Below are positions 7,406-14,576 of a stretch of DNA of 20,972 nt, in pieces (position 1 is the stretch's first letter; the number at the start of each line of letters is the position of its first letter). Under the pieces are notes generated by a model, which did no database searches, had not been told where the DNA came from, and was given only the letters and a program-made list of their open reading frames with translations. Origin of the DNA: JAWVZU01 sp033722075. GTDB lineage: Bacteria; Pseudomonadota; Gammaproteobacteria; Xanthomonadales; SZUA-38. The stretch covers positions 1 to 20,972 of the forward strand of contig JAWVZU010000030.1 of assembly GCA_033722075.1 (NCBI GenBank), in the 5' to 3' direction. Both the position numbers and the translations under genes were made by a program.

Positions 7406-9221
7406 TTGCCGCAAGCGTAGCCCGGTTGCGCCCCTCGTTCTTGGAGCGATAAAGCGCCGAATCGGCCGCCGCGAGAACCGCATCGATGTGCTCGCCGTGG
7501 GCTGGAAATACGGCGATGCCGATGGAGGCGGTCACGGTGATCGCCTGTCCCGGCACGATGTCCTCGAAAGACCGGGAGTCGAAGCTGGCTCGCAGTCGCT
7601 CCGCAAAGACCTCGGCCTCGGCGACGCTCGTGTCGGCAAGCACAAGCAGGAACTCCTCGCCACCGTAGCGCACCGGCAGGTCGCTCGCCCGGGTGAACTT
7701 GCGGAGCCTCTCGGCCACCTGCTCCAGCACCCGATCGCCGATCGCGTGGCCCCAGTTGTCGTTGACGCGCTTGAAGTGATCCAGGTCGATGGCCAGGAAA
7801 GCGACGCAGTGACCGCGGCGCCGGGCCATAGCCAGCTGGATGCGCAGGTATTCGTCAAGGAAGCGGCGATTGTACAGCCCGGTCAGATCATCGGTGATCG
7901 CCAGTTGCTTCAGCGCTTCCTGATCCAGTTCCGCGCGCTGGCGCGAATGGATTGCCTCCAGCCCAAGCGCGATGAGCTTTGAGCCTGCGACCAGCGTGCT
8001 CTCCTGGGTCCGGGACTGCTGCGGCGAGGACCGGGAGAAAACGGTCAGGGTGCCATGTGGTTGTGCCCCCGTGGACAGGGGCACCAGGGCAACAAGATTG
8101 AGCCCGCTGGCCGCTACACGGTCGGCAATGGCCTGCGAGTCGATCTGCTCGGTCATGCGGAGCGGGTCAAAACCCTCCTCACCGGGCATCCCATAGTCGA
8201 GCAATGCGCGAATCTCCTCCGGCAAGCCGGCGGAAGCGAGCAGGGTCAGGCCGTCGTCGGAGAGCCCGTGCACGACAGCGGCGTCGAACAAGCCGTATTG
8301 GGTCAGGATGCTGCATGCGAGTTCAGCCAGCTGCTGCTTGCTGAGGCCGTGAGTGCTCAAGGCCGAGGAGAGGGCGTTCAGCGTACCGAGCTCACGCTTC
8401 CGGTCACGCTGCCGGCGGTGGATCAGGACCACCGCGCCGACCCCGAGGATCAGGAACAGAACAAGGACCGCTGCGACCCAGCCGATCCAGCGGTGCCAGC
8501 CCGGCGGCGCCTCGCTGACGAGCTGGATCTGGCCCGGCTCGGTCACCACCAGCTGGAAGCCACTGTCGAAAGGCCAGGACTGGTCGAAGATCGATACCAC
8601 TCCCGAAACGGCCACCTCCGAGCCCGGCTGGAAAAGTCCGTAGGGAAAAGTGCGCATCACCTTTTGCGGAAAATAGACCGTGATCTCGTTGCCCTTCCGA
8701 TCCACGAGGGGCATGGTGCCGAAGGAGGTCACTTCCATTTCCCCAACCATGCCCACGGCCCGCACCCGCTGGCCGAAGCTCGCCCAACTCGCCGCCTCTT
8801 CCAGAGACACGGCACGGAAATCCGGCAGGGGTTCCTCGCCGATCCGGGTTACCTGAACATCCTGAACCTGGACGGCGCCGCGATATTGTCCGACGACACC
8901 CACGGCTTCGATCAGGTCACCGGGCTCCAGCGGCATGGACAAATCGTAGGAAAACAGGCTGACTCCGCCGGTGGCGTCCTGGGCGATGACCTGGAAATAC
9001 TGCTGGGCAAGCACCCCCGGCGGCACCGTCACGACACCGCGGATCCGGACGGTCTGATCCAACCGGTCGGGTACCGTATCGGCGTCAGCGTCGCTGAGGA
9101 CCTGGGCGATGGATATCAGCTCCGGGCGATCGGTGTCGTGCGGTTGCCCAAAGCCGGCCGTTCCGCCAAGGGCGGCCACCATGCCCAGCAAGATCACCGG
9201 CGCGCGCGCTCCGGCCCTCAT
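7380..9221 (-). CDS. Membrane diguanylate cyclase (periplasmic OB-like domains, TM, GAF-like, GGDEF)
   Basis: The product is 613 residues. It should make cyclic di-GMP from two GTP at the inner membrane. A signal-like start (MRAGARAPVILLGMVAALGG) leads to about 210 periplasmic residues that look like two tandem OB-fold modules (TVRIRGVVTVPPG ... GDLIEAVGVVGQYRGAVQV, then QRVRAVGMVGEMEV ... GSEVAVSGVVSIF). One helix follows at about 244-267 (WVAAVLVLFLILGVGAVVLI), then a GAF-like region and the GGDEF domain. The latter begins TDDLTGLYNRR and has the active signature GGEEF at 520-524. RASD, five residues before it, is an intact product-inhibition I-site. It therefore looks catalytically active and feedback-controlled. 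It is divergent from the substrate-binding protein gene with 109 bases between starts. The catalytic assignment is firm; the OB and GAF labels are my reading. Confidence 0.92.
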   Translation of the reverse strand: MRAGARAPVILLGMVAALGGTAGFGQPHDTDRPELISIAQVLSDADADTVPDRLDQTVRIRGVVTVPPGVLAQQYFQVIAQDATGGVSLFSYDLSMPLEPGDLIEAVGVVGQYRGAVQVQDVQVTRIGEEPLPDFRAVSLEEAASWASFGQRVRAVGMVGEMEVTSFGTMPLVDRKGNEITVYFPQKVMRTFPYGLFQPGSEVAVSGVVSIFDQSWPFDSGFQLVVTEPGQIQLVSEAPPGWHRWIGWVAAVLVLFLILGVGAVVLIHRRQRDRKRELGTLNALSSALSTHGLSKQQLAELACSILTQYGLFDAAVVHGLSDDGLTLLASAGLPEEIRALLDYGMPGEEGFDPLRMTEQIDSQAIADRVAASGLNLVALVPLSTGAQPHGTLTVFSRSSPQQSRTQESTLVAGSKLIALGLEAIHSRQRAELDQEALKQLAITDDLTGLYNRRFLDEYLRIQLAMARRRGHCVAFLAIDLDHFKRVNDNWGHAIGDRVLEQVAERLRKFTRASDLPVRYGGEEFLLVLADTSVAEAEVFAERLRASFDSRSFEDIVPGQAITVTASIGIAVFPAHGEHIDAVLAAADSALYRSKNEGRNRATLAAISDPARDA

Positions 9222-9330
9222 CTGACATTACCCGCATGCTGTGAGGGGCTCTCAGTATAACCTGCCGGGGACGCGTTTTTTTTTCGTCAGGTTGCTACAC
9301 TTGCAGTCCTCTCCTTATGCGACGAAACGG

Positions 9331-10248
9331 GTGAAGAAGCTAGCCTTACTGCTGTGTCTGCTCCTTCCGGCGCTCTTGGCCCATGGTCAGACCAGTCAGC
9401 CGGAGCCCCGCGACACCCTGATTCTCGGCAAGATCTCCGACGATCCGCGCACCGATCTGGAGGGTATGCGTCCGCTCATCGACTGGGTGACCGGTCAGAT
9501 GGGGGATGTCGGCATCACCCGCGGCGACATCATGCTGGCCGACAACGCCCGCGAGATGATCGCCTTGCTCGAAACGGGCCAGGTCGACTGGGTTGCCGAG
9601 ACCATCGGCATGGGGTTGTTTCTCAGTTCGAAAACCGGCGCGGACATCGTTCTGGAACGCTGGAAACACGGAGAGGAGGCTTATCGATCCGTGCTGTTCG
9701 TGAAGAAGAACAGCCCGATCGAGCGGCTGGAGGACCTGCTGGGAAATACCGTGGCATTCGAGCATCCGGGCTCTACCACCGGCTTCATGATTCCCGCGCT
9801 GGAGATGTACCGCCGGGGACTGCCGATCGTCCTGATGCGCAACCCCAGCGAACAGCCGGATCCCGAAACCATCGGTTATTTCTTTTCCGGCGACGAGATC
9901 AACACCTCCACCTGGGTGCACCGTGGATCGGTGCAGGGCGGCGCCCTGGCCGACACCGACTGGTCGCGCCCTTACCAGGTTCCGAGCAGCTTCCAGGATG
10001 ACTTCAAGGTCATCTTCCGCAGCGAGCCCCTGCCCCGTGCCGTGGAACTGGTCCGCAAGGACATGGATCCGGCGGTGCGGGAGCGCCTGTTGCAGATCCT
10101 CACCACCGCCCACGAAAGCGAACGCGGCCGGCAGCTGATGCGCCGCTTCCAGCGCACGACACGCTTCAAACCCTATGACCCGGAAGAATGGCCTTATGCT
10201 TCCGCGCTGTTGCCGGACCTGATCAAGATGCTCGACGAGGTGCGTTAG
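9331..10248 (+). CDS. PhnD-type periplasmic substrate-binding protein, orphan
   Basis: The product is 305 residues from a GTG start at 9331, chosen because VKKLALLLCLLLPALLAHGQ then forms a normal signal peptide. The open frame upstream (9241-9330) has no such character. The mature protein has the layout of the phosphate/phosphite/phosphonate binding family: LILGKISDDPRTDLEGMRPL, a lobe with GDIMLADNAREMIALLETGQ, then LEDLLGNTVAFEHPGSTTGF, and a last part with VPSSFQDDFKVIFRSEPLPR. No ABC ATPase or permease gene is nearby, so it may act as a sensor rather than a transport component. The nearest neighbour is the divergent diguanylate cyclase with a large periplasmic region. The ligand is unknown. 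The 3' end lies just before the phasin terminator. Confidence 0.83.
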   Translation: MKKLALLLCLLLPALLAHGQTSQPEPRDTLILGKISDDPRTDLEGMRPLIDWVTGQMGDVGITRGDIMLADNAREMIALLETGQVDWVAETIGMGLFLSSKTGADIVLERWKHGEEAYRSVLFVKKNSPIERLEDLLGNTVAFEHPGSTTGFMIPALEMYRRGLPIVLMRNPSEQPDPETIGYFFSGDEINTSTWVHRGSVQGGALADTDWSRPYQVPSSFQDDFKVIFRSEPLPRAVELVRKDMDPAVRERLLQILTTAHESERGRQLMRRFQRTTRFKPYDPEEWPYASALLPDLIKMLDEVR

Positions 10249-10250
10249 CA

Positions 10251-10279
10251 AAAAAAAACCGCGGCCGAAGCCGCGGTTT
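10251..10279 (-). terminator. Intrinsic terminator of the phasin gene
   Basis: A perfect 10-bp stem (10256-10265 with 10270-10279) closes on a four-base loop, read TTCG on the minus strand, a very stable tetraloop. On the minus strand it is followed by a run of Ts (10251-10258 and beyond). It starts 28 bases after the phasin stop. On the plus strand there is no T run, so it serves the phasin rather than the binding-protein gene. Confidence 0.9.
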
Positions 10280-10307
10280 CCTCGTCACTCTGACAGGGCG
10301 TTCCCGA

Positions 10308-10736
10308 TCAGGCTGCTTTCTTGGTCGTGCGAGCCTTGGTGGAACCTTCGTTCAGCGCCTTCACTTCCTTGCTCAGGGCCTGAACACGCTTCGACAGCGC
10401 CTGGATGTCGTCGGCGGTCGGCACACCGAGTCGGGCCAGAACGCGGGCCACTCGATCTTCGAAAACGCGCTCGAACTTCTGCACGTTCGAATTGGCGGTA
10501 TCGCGAACCTTCTCGACCCGGGCTTCGACGGCGCTGCGCAGGTTGACCACGCGCTTGTCGATGTCCTTCTTGGTCTCTTTCTCCAGCTGCGTACCTTCCT
10601 TCACCAGCATGTCAAAAAGCTTGTTGCCTTCGTCCTGGGCACGGGCAAATGCGCCGAGTCCAGCCAGCCAGATTTCGCGAGCAGTTTCGTTGACCTGGGT
10701 TGCTGCGCGTCCAATGCGTTGCGTATAAGTCGTCAT
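10308..10736 (-). CDS. Phasin family protein (polyhydroxyalkanoate granule-associated)
   Basis: The product is 142 residues, mostly helical. The family signature is near the start: ETAREIWLAGLGAFARAQDE followed by GNKLFDMLVKEG. A long charged helix or coiled coil follows (residues 45-130, with LEKETKKDIDKRV and IQALSKRVQALSKEVKALNE, a heptad-like zipper). It ends in a basic Lys-rich tail (TKARTTKKAA) that resembles PhaF-type DNA-binding tails but is much shorter. Phasins coat polyester granules and help spread them at division. No PHA synthase is in the window. A good GGAGG lies six bases before the ATG, and a strong terminator follows the stop, so it is probably a single-gene, well-expressed transcript. 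Confidence 0.9.
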   Translation of the reverse strand: MTTYTQRIGRAATQVNETAREIWLAGLGAFARAQDEGNKLFDMLVKEGTQLEKETKKDIDKRVVNLRSAVEARVEKVRDTANSNVQKFERVFEDRVARVLARLGVPTADDIQALSKRVQALSKEVKALNEGSTKARTTKKAA

Positions 10737-10742
10737 TACAAT

Positions 10743-10747
10743 CCTCC
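10743..10747 (-). promoter_or_regulatory. Strong Shine-Dalgarno of the phasin gene
   Basis: GGAGG on the minus strand with six bases to the ATG at 10736 is an optimal ribosome-binding site. It fixes the start and fits a protein needed in large amounts. Confidence 0.8.
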
Positions 10748-10939
10748 GTTGATTGGTCAGTTGCGATCTTTTCTGATCTTGGGTTAATCCTAGGCCTTAG
10801 AACTAGAACAAACACACTAGTGCTTCAGGCCGATTTCGACCCAGAGCGGCCATCAGACTACGCGCAGAATTAAAGTAAAAAACCCATCGCCTTGGGAACG
10901 CGGTAAACTCCGAACGACAGCTCAAAAGGGGGTAGCACG

Positions 10940-11779
10940 ATGGCACGTTCCTGGCAGAAATTTCCTTATCCGGCCGGCGCATTCGATTATTCCGGCGAGA
11001 GCCTCGCCGACGCCTGGGACCGATTGCATCGCGGAGATCGCGAACCGTTTCCTTCGGCCGAATACCTGGACGAGATGAATGACCAGTATGGTGTCGTCAG
11101 TGATGACCCGGGAGCGGTTTCCGAAGCGCTGCAGGAAGCCTGGCGCTGCTATCACCGGGGTGACTTCGCGGACGCGGTGGACCAGGGCCTGGCACTCGGT
11201 CCAGTGGGCTATTTCGTCGCCAACAAGGCCCAGGGCATATATGCGGCCAACCTGGAAGAGGACGAAACCGCCCAGCTGAAGCTGTTCCAGGAGGTTGCCG
11301 AGCGAGCCGAAGAGGCCCAGGGAGCGATGCCGAAACACGCCAATTCGTTCTACTTCCAGGCTTTTGCCCTGGGGCGGTACAGCCAGGGCATTTCGATTAC
11401 CAAGGCGCTGAGCCAGGGCCTTGGGGGGAAGATCAAGACAGCGCTGGAGCGTGCTCTCGAACTGGAGCCCGATCACGCGGACGCGCACACGGCCATGGGC
11501 TTGTACCACGCCGAAATCATCGACAAGGTCGGCAAGATGGTCGGCAAACTGACCTATGGCGCCAGCGCCGATAAGGCACTGGGTCATTTCAAGAAGTCGA
11601 CCAGCCTGTTCCCGGAGTCCCCGATCGTTCAGATGGAGTACGCCAACGGGTTGCTGCTGCTGAAGGGCGACGATGGTTACGAAGAAGCGTCCGAACTGTA
11701 CGTTGCCGCTTCCGAAGCCGAACCGATGGATGCGATGGAAAAGCTTGACGTGGAAGCAGCGAAGGCAGAACTCGAGTAG
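10940..11779 (+). CDS. Cytosolic TPR-like repeat protein, unknown function
   Basis: The product is 279 residues with no signal peptide or membrane helix. It starts MARSWQKFPYPAGAFDYSGE and is helical with several TPR-like stretches: EALQEAWRCYHRGDFADAVD (about 62-81), ALERALELEPDHADAHTAMG (about 168-187), and ADKALGHFKKSTSLFPESPI with YANGLLLLKGDDGYEEASEL near the end. TPR repeats bind other proteins, and nothing here names the partner. A strong purine-rich site (AAAAGGGGGT) lies just before the ATG and decides the start. The 203 bases before it, shared with the divergent phasin gene, contain no clear consensus promoter that I could define. The gene looks vertically inherited, since its base composition matches its neighbours. 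Confidence 0.78.
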   Translation: MARSWQKFPYPAGAFDYSGESLADAWDRLHRGDREPFPSAEYLDEMNDQYGVVSDDPGAVSEALQEAWRCYHRGDFADAVDQGLALGPVGYFVANKAQGIYAANLEEDETAQLKLFQEVAERAEEAQGAMPKHANSFYFQAFALGRYSQGISITKALSQGLGGKIKTALERALELEPDHADAHTAMGLYHAEIIDKVGKMVGKLTYGASADKALGHFKKSTSLFPESPIVQMEYANGLLLLKGDDGYEEASELYVAASEAEPMDAMEKLDVEAAKAELE

Positions 11780-11790
11780 CGCGAGAACAG

Positions 11791-11819
11791 TTGACACGAG
11801 CGACCGAGCCGGTTATCTT
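11791..11819 (+). promoter_or_regulatory. Predicted sigma-70 promoter of the tetR gene
   Basis: A full consensus -35 box TTGACA (11791-11796), a 17-base spacer and a -10 box TATCTT (11814-11819, 4 of 6 matches) stand 32 bases before the ATG. The palindromic operator overlaps the -10 box and the likely start point near 11826, the classic position for a repressor that blocks RNA polymerase. Confidence 0.7.
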
Positions 11820-11832
11820 ACTTGCAAGTAAG
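11817..11832. promoter_or_regulatory. TetR operator candidate O1 (perfect 16-bp palindrome)
   Basis: CTTACTTGCAAGTAAG is an exact inverted repeat, 20 bases before the tetR ATG and over the predicted -10 box. A near copy stands before the membrane-protein gene at 12532. A palindrome shared by exactly these two upstream regions indicates the binding site of the TetR protein encoded between them. Binding itself is inferred. Confidence 0.72.
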
Positions 11833-11851
11833 TAACCTTCAGGTTTTCAAC

Positions 11852-12442
11852 ATGTCGCCTCGTCAGACCGACACAAGGGAACAGATCATCGAACGCGCTC
11901 GCGACCTCCTGCAAAGCCGGGGCATCGAGGGCTTCTCCTATCGCGACATCTCGACCCATCTCGGCATCAAGAATGCCGCGGTCCATTACCACTTTCCGAG
12001 CAAGAACGACCTGGGCGTCGCGTTGATCGAACAGTTCACGGATGAAATTCGCGGCGACATGGAGGAAGCGCGGCGTCACCAGGTGTCTCCCACACGGCAG
12101 CTCGAGGCGTACTTCCACCGTAGCGAGCACGAAGTCGACGACGGATGTCAGATGTGCGCCTTCGGGGCATTGGCCGCCAGTTTCGAGCGATTGCCCGAAG
12201 AACTGCAGGCGGCCGTGACCGAACTGCGCAAGCTGATTCATGGTTGGCTGGCCGAGACGCTCGAGGCAGGGCGCGACGCGGGAGAGTTCCGGTTTTCCGG
12301 TTCAGCAACGGGCAAGGCCATGCAGATCGGCACCGCAATCCAGGGTGCGAGGCAGATGTCCATAATGACCGGAAGCAATGTCGTCCGCCAGGTGGCCGAC
12401 GGCTATCGAGAAGAACTCTATACCCGGCCGGAGGAGAACTAG
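11852..12442 (+). CDS. TetR/AcrR family transcriptional repressor
   Basis: The product is 196 residues from the ATG at 11852; an upstream TTG at 11822 in the same frame lies inside the operator and is not credible. The N-terminal DNA-binding domain is typical: REQIIERARDLLQSRGIEGF followed by the helix-turn-helix YRDISTHLGIKNAAVHYHFP (about 30-49) and SKNDL. The C-terminal ligand domain contains a Cys99-Gln-Met-Cys102 motif (DDGCQMCAFGALAASFERLP), placed where related repressors (YxaF/LmrA- and NemR-like) often carry a conserved Cys. A thiol or electrophile sensor is possible but not shown. Palindromes before this gene and before the next one suggest that it represses itself and the membrane protein at 12560. 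Confidence 0.92.
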   Translation: MSPRQTDTREQIIERARDLLQSRGIEGFSYRDISTHLGIKNAAVHYHFPSKNDLGVALIEQFTDEIRGDMEEARRHQVSPTRQLEAYFHRSEHEVDDGCQMCAFGALAASFERLPEELQAAVTELRKLIHGWLAETLEAGRDAGEFRFSGSATGKAMQIGTAIQGARQMSIMTGSNVVRQVADGYREELYTRPEEN

Positions 12443-12470
12443 GGTGAATGTCCTAGCCGCCGATGTTTAT

Positions 12471-12502
12471 ATTCAAATCGTGGCCACAGCGGCGATTTGA
12501 TT
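12471..12502. repeat. Inverted repeat / stem-loop between tetR and the membrane-protein gene
   Basis: Ten-base arms (12471-12480 and 12493-12502) pair with one mismatch around a 12-base loop that itself contains TGGCCA. There is no T run after it, so it is a weak candidate for a tetR terminator. It could instead be a second regulatory site upstream of the next gene. Confidence 0.45.
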
Positions 12503-12531
12503 CGAAGGGGCAAAAAAATTTGGCCCATTAC

Positions 12532-12547
12532 CTTACTTATAGGTAAG
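12532..12547. promoter_or_regulatory. TetR operator candidate O2
   Basis: CTTACTTATAGGTAAG has 7 of 8 symmetric pairs and matches O1 at 13 of 16 positions, including the shared right half GTAAG followed by TA. It lies 12 bases before the ATG at 12560 and touches the Shine-Dalgarno AGGAGAG (12549-12555), so a bound repressor could stop transcription close to the start. Confidence 0.65.
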
Positions 12548-12559
12548 TAGGAGAGTCTG

Positions 12560-13042
12560 ATGAAACCGTCGTTCTACCACAATCATGATCCCATGGGGTG
12601 GTCTTTCGAGACCCTCCGCGACCCGACTGCCTGGCTTCGGCCGATCACCCGAACCCGAGTAGGCCGACCGACGATTGGGCCCGGCATCCGTGGCGTTATC
12701 GGCGGTACGGGAGCGCTTTTGGCGACGTTGCTGGTCGTCCAGGCGGCCCCCGACCTTCATCAGCCCAACATCACTGCAGCGTGGCTGGCTGCCGGCGGCC
12801 TTATCCTCATGGCCGCAGCCTTCGAGGCTCGCCAGGCACGCGGTACCGCCGGCCTGATTGCCACCGGCTTTGCTGTCATGATGCTTGCATTCCTGGGTGA
12901 AAGCTCCGGAAGCTGGCTGGCTGGATCGGCTCTCGCAGCCGGCTTGGGTGGCCTCTTGGGCGCCAGGATGACCCGCTTTGCCGGTCTGCTTACCGGGTGG
13001 GCCTGGTTTCACGGCCTGCTTGCAGCGACGCTGATGATCTAG
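12560..13042 (+). CDS. Small integral membrane protein, probable TetR target
   Basis: The product is 160 residues. A polar N-terminus of about 40 residues (MKPSFYHNHDPMGWSFETLR) is followed by four or five hydrophobic helices: VIGGTGALLATLLVVQAAP, AAWLAAGGLILMAAAFEA, GLIATGFAVMMLAFLG, SALAAGLGGLLGA and LTGWAWFHGLLAATLMI. I do not recognise a family; it is rich in Gly and Ala like small transporter or quencher proteins, but that is not evidence of function. The start is set by AGGAGAG four to eleven bases before the ATG. The operator copy just upstream and the adjacent TetR gene argue that it is the regulated effector, perhaps for export or tolerance of a small molecule. Confidence 0.78.
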   Translation: MKPSFYHNHDPMGWSFETLRDPTAWLRPITRTRVGRPTIGPGIRGVIGGTGALLATLLVVQAAPDLHQPNITAAWLAAGGLILMAAAFEARQARGTAGLIATGFAVMMLAFLGESSGSWLAGSALAAGLGGLLGARMTRFAGLLTGWAWFHGLLAATLMI

Positions 13043-13057
13043 CGCACTGGGCGCCGG

Positions 13058-14494
13058 CTATCCCCAATGCGCCATCAGAGCATCTGCATCGCGGCCGCGC
13101 GGAACCATGTGCTCCGGGAACATCAGCCGCAGCAGCATCAGGCGGTCGAATTCGGGCCCGAAGCGATCCACGATTTCCTCGGGATCGGGCACCCGGCGAG
13201 CATCGGTCATGATGCCCATGAAAACCGAGCCGTTGTAGCTGAGAATACTGATCCCCAGACCGATGTTTCCGGTCTGGGGAACCCAGAACATCTGCTGGTC
13301 GATGCGCGCACCGGCGAGGTAAAGCGGCTTCGTCGGGCCCGGGACGTTGGTCAGCACCGTGGTCGCCTTGCTGCTGAGAAACTCCAGCGCCGGCGCCTGA
13401 ACCGCGGCAGGACCCAATCCCAGCGCCCCGAGCAGGCCAAGCGAAACGGTCGCCTGCTTGGACTCTTTGAGGTGCTGCATGGCATCGTGGACCTGCTCAA
13501 CCCGCCGCAGCGGGTTCGGCTCGCCGATGGGCAGGTCCAGGAAAACCAACCCGAAATGGTTGCCGAGTTCCTTTGAGTGGTGCAGCGGTCGCAGGTTGAC
13601 CGGCACCGTCGCCCGGATGCACAAGCGACGATCGGGCGGCTGGTCGTGGCGGCCGAGGTAGCTCCTCAGGGCACCGGTCGCCGCGGCGATGAGCAGATCG
13701 TTGACCTTGACGTCCAGCGACCGGGCCAGGAGCTTGACGTCCTCCAGGGGTAGAGGATCGCACCAGGCGACTCGCTTGTGGCTGGAGAGTTCATCCGCCT
13801 TGAAGCGGGTCTTCGGGTCCGCACCCAGGCTCAACGCAACCAGCAGTTCCTTGGCCATCTCGGCCCCTTCCACCGCCAGGTCGGCCGCCCTGCCCGGGTT
13901 GCGCACCATGCCAGCCGCTTCCCGCACCGCCCGCACGCCCACGCCGAAGGCGTGATCTAGCCCCTTCTGAGCCGGAGCCAGAATCCGCTGGACAACCCCC
14001 CCACGGTACGCTTTCAGCTGCGGGTTGGCTGGCTCCTCATGGGGCGCTGCATCGGGCCGATCATCGGTCATGGAAAGCAGCACCTGGACCAGCGCCATAC
14101 CGTCCGCATAGCAATGGTGGATGCGGATGATCAATACCGGCCCCGCCTCGTAGTTCTCCACCAGATGGTATTGCCAGAGCGGGCGCCCGCGCGGCAGCGG
14201 CGTGCTCGCGAGATCACTTACGAGATCCTGCAGTTCCTTGCGACCGGCCGGCTCCGGGAGGCCGATCGCCCGCACGTGGGCATTGATGTCGAAATCCTCG
14301 TCGAATTCCCATACGACCCCGGCCGGCGTTTCGACCGGCTTGTAGAGGAACCGCTCGTAAGGTGCCAGTCGCTGCAACAGCGTCTCCCGCAGTCGCTGGA
14401 GGCTGACCCGACCCGAGAAGAAGAGCAGCGAGGTGATCATCATGAGGTTGGTCGGGCGTTCCATGCGCAACCAGGCCGTGTCCACCTTGGACAT
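13058..14494 (-). CDS. Wax ester synthase / diacylglycerol acyltransferase (WS/DGAT)
   Basis: The enzyme transfers acyl groups from acyl-CoA to fatty alcohol or diacylglycerol to make storage wax esters or triacylglycerol. The active-site motif HHxxxDG is present as HHCYADG (residues 126-132 with the start used here), in the expected place for the family. Other family features are MSKVDTAWLRMERPTNLMMI at the N-terminus, TPLPRGRPLWQYHLVE before the motif, and a C-terminal TTVLTNVPGPTKPLYLAGA with IGLGISILSYNGSVFMGIM. The frame extends upstream to an ATG at 14515 and a TTG at 14548. I chose 14494 because homologues begin at the SxVDxAWLRM block, but 14515 is possible. The product is likely membrane- or granule-associated. 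It fits the phasin in a storage theme. Confidence 0.92.
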   Translation of the reverse strand: MSKVDTAWLRMERPTNLMMITSLLFFSGRVSLQRLRETLLQRLAPYERFLYKPVETPAGVVWEFDEDFDINAHVRAIGLPEPAGRKELQDLVSDLASTPLPRGRPLWQYHLVENYEAGPVLIIRIHHCYADGMALVQVLLSMTDDRPDAAPHEEPANPQLKAYRGGVVQRILAPAQKGLDHAFGVGVRAVREAAGMVRNPGRAADLAVEGAEMAKELLVALSLGADPKTRFKADELSSHKRVAWCDPLPLEDVKLLARSLDVKVNDLLIAAATGALRSYLGRHDQPPDRRLCIRATVPVNLRPLHHSKELGNHFGLVFLDLPIGEPNPLRRVEQVHDAMQHLKESKQATVSLGLLGALGLGPAAVQAPALEFLSSKATTVLTNVPGPTKPLYLAGARIDQQMFWVPQTGNIGLGISILSYNGSVFMGIMTDARRVPDPEEIVDRFGPEFDRLMLLRLMFPEHMVPRGRDADALMAHWG

Positions 14495-14576
14495 CGACTC
14501 GCGGCGGCGTTTCATGAAATCGAACATCTCGATGGCATCATACCCCAAGCTTCAGCCTGCCAGGACCGCTAAACCA

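Noticed and set aside
8055..9260. 401-codon open frame on the plus strand
   Set aside because: Antisense to the diguanylate cyclase gene; no recognisable motif and biased His/Arg/Gly content.
9254..9261. TATAAC / TATACT boxes in the cyclase to binding-protein gap
   Set aside because: Good -10 hexamers on both strands, but no -35 box at a fitting distance on either.
9346..10251. 301-codon open frame on the minus strand
   Set aside because: Mirror of the binding-protein gene, which has a signal peptide and family motifs on the plus strand.
10922..11797. 291-codon open frame on the minus strand
   Set aside because: Antisense to the TPR-like gene, which has a strong ribosome-binding site and clean helical repeats.
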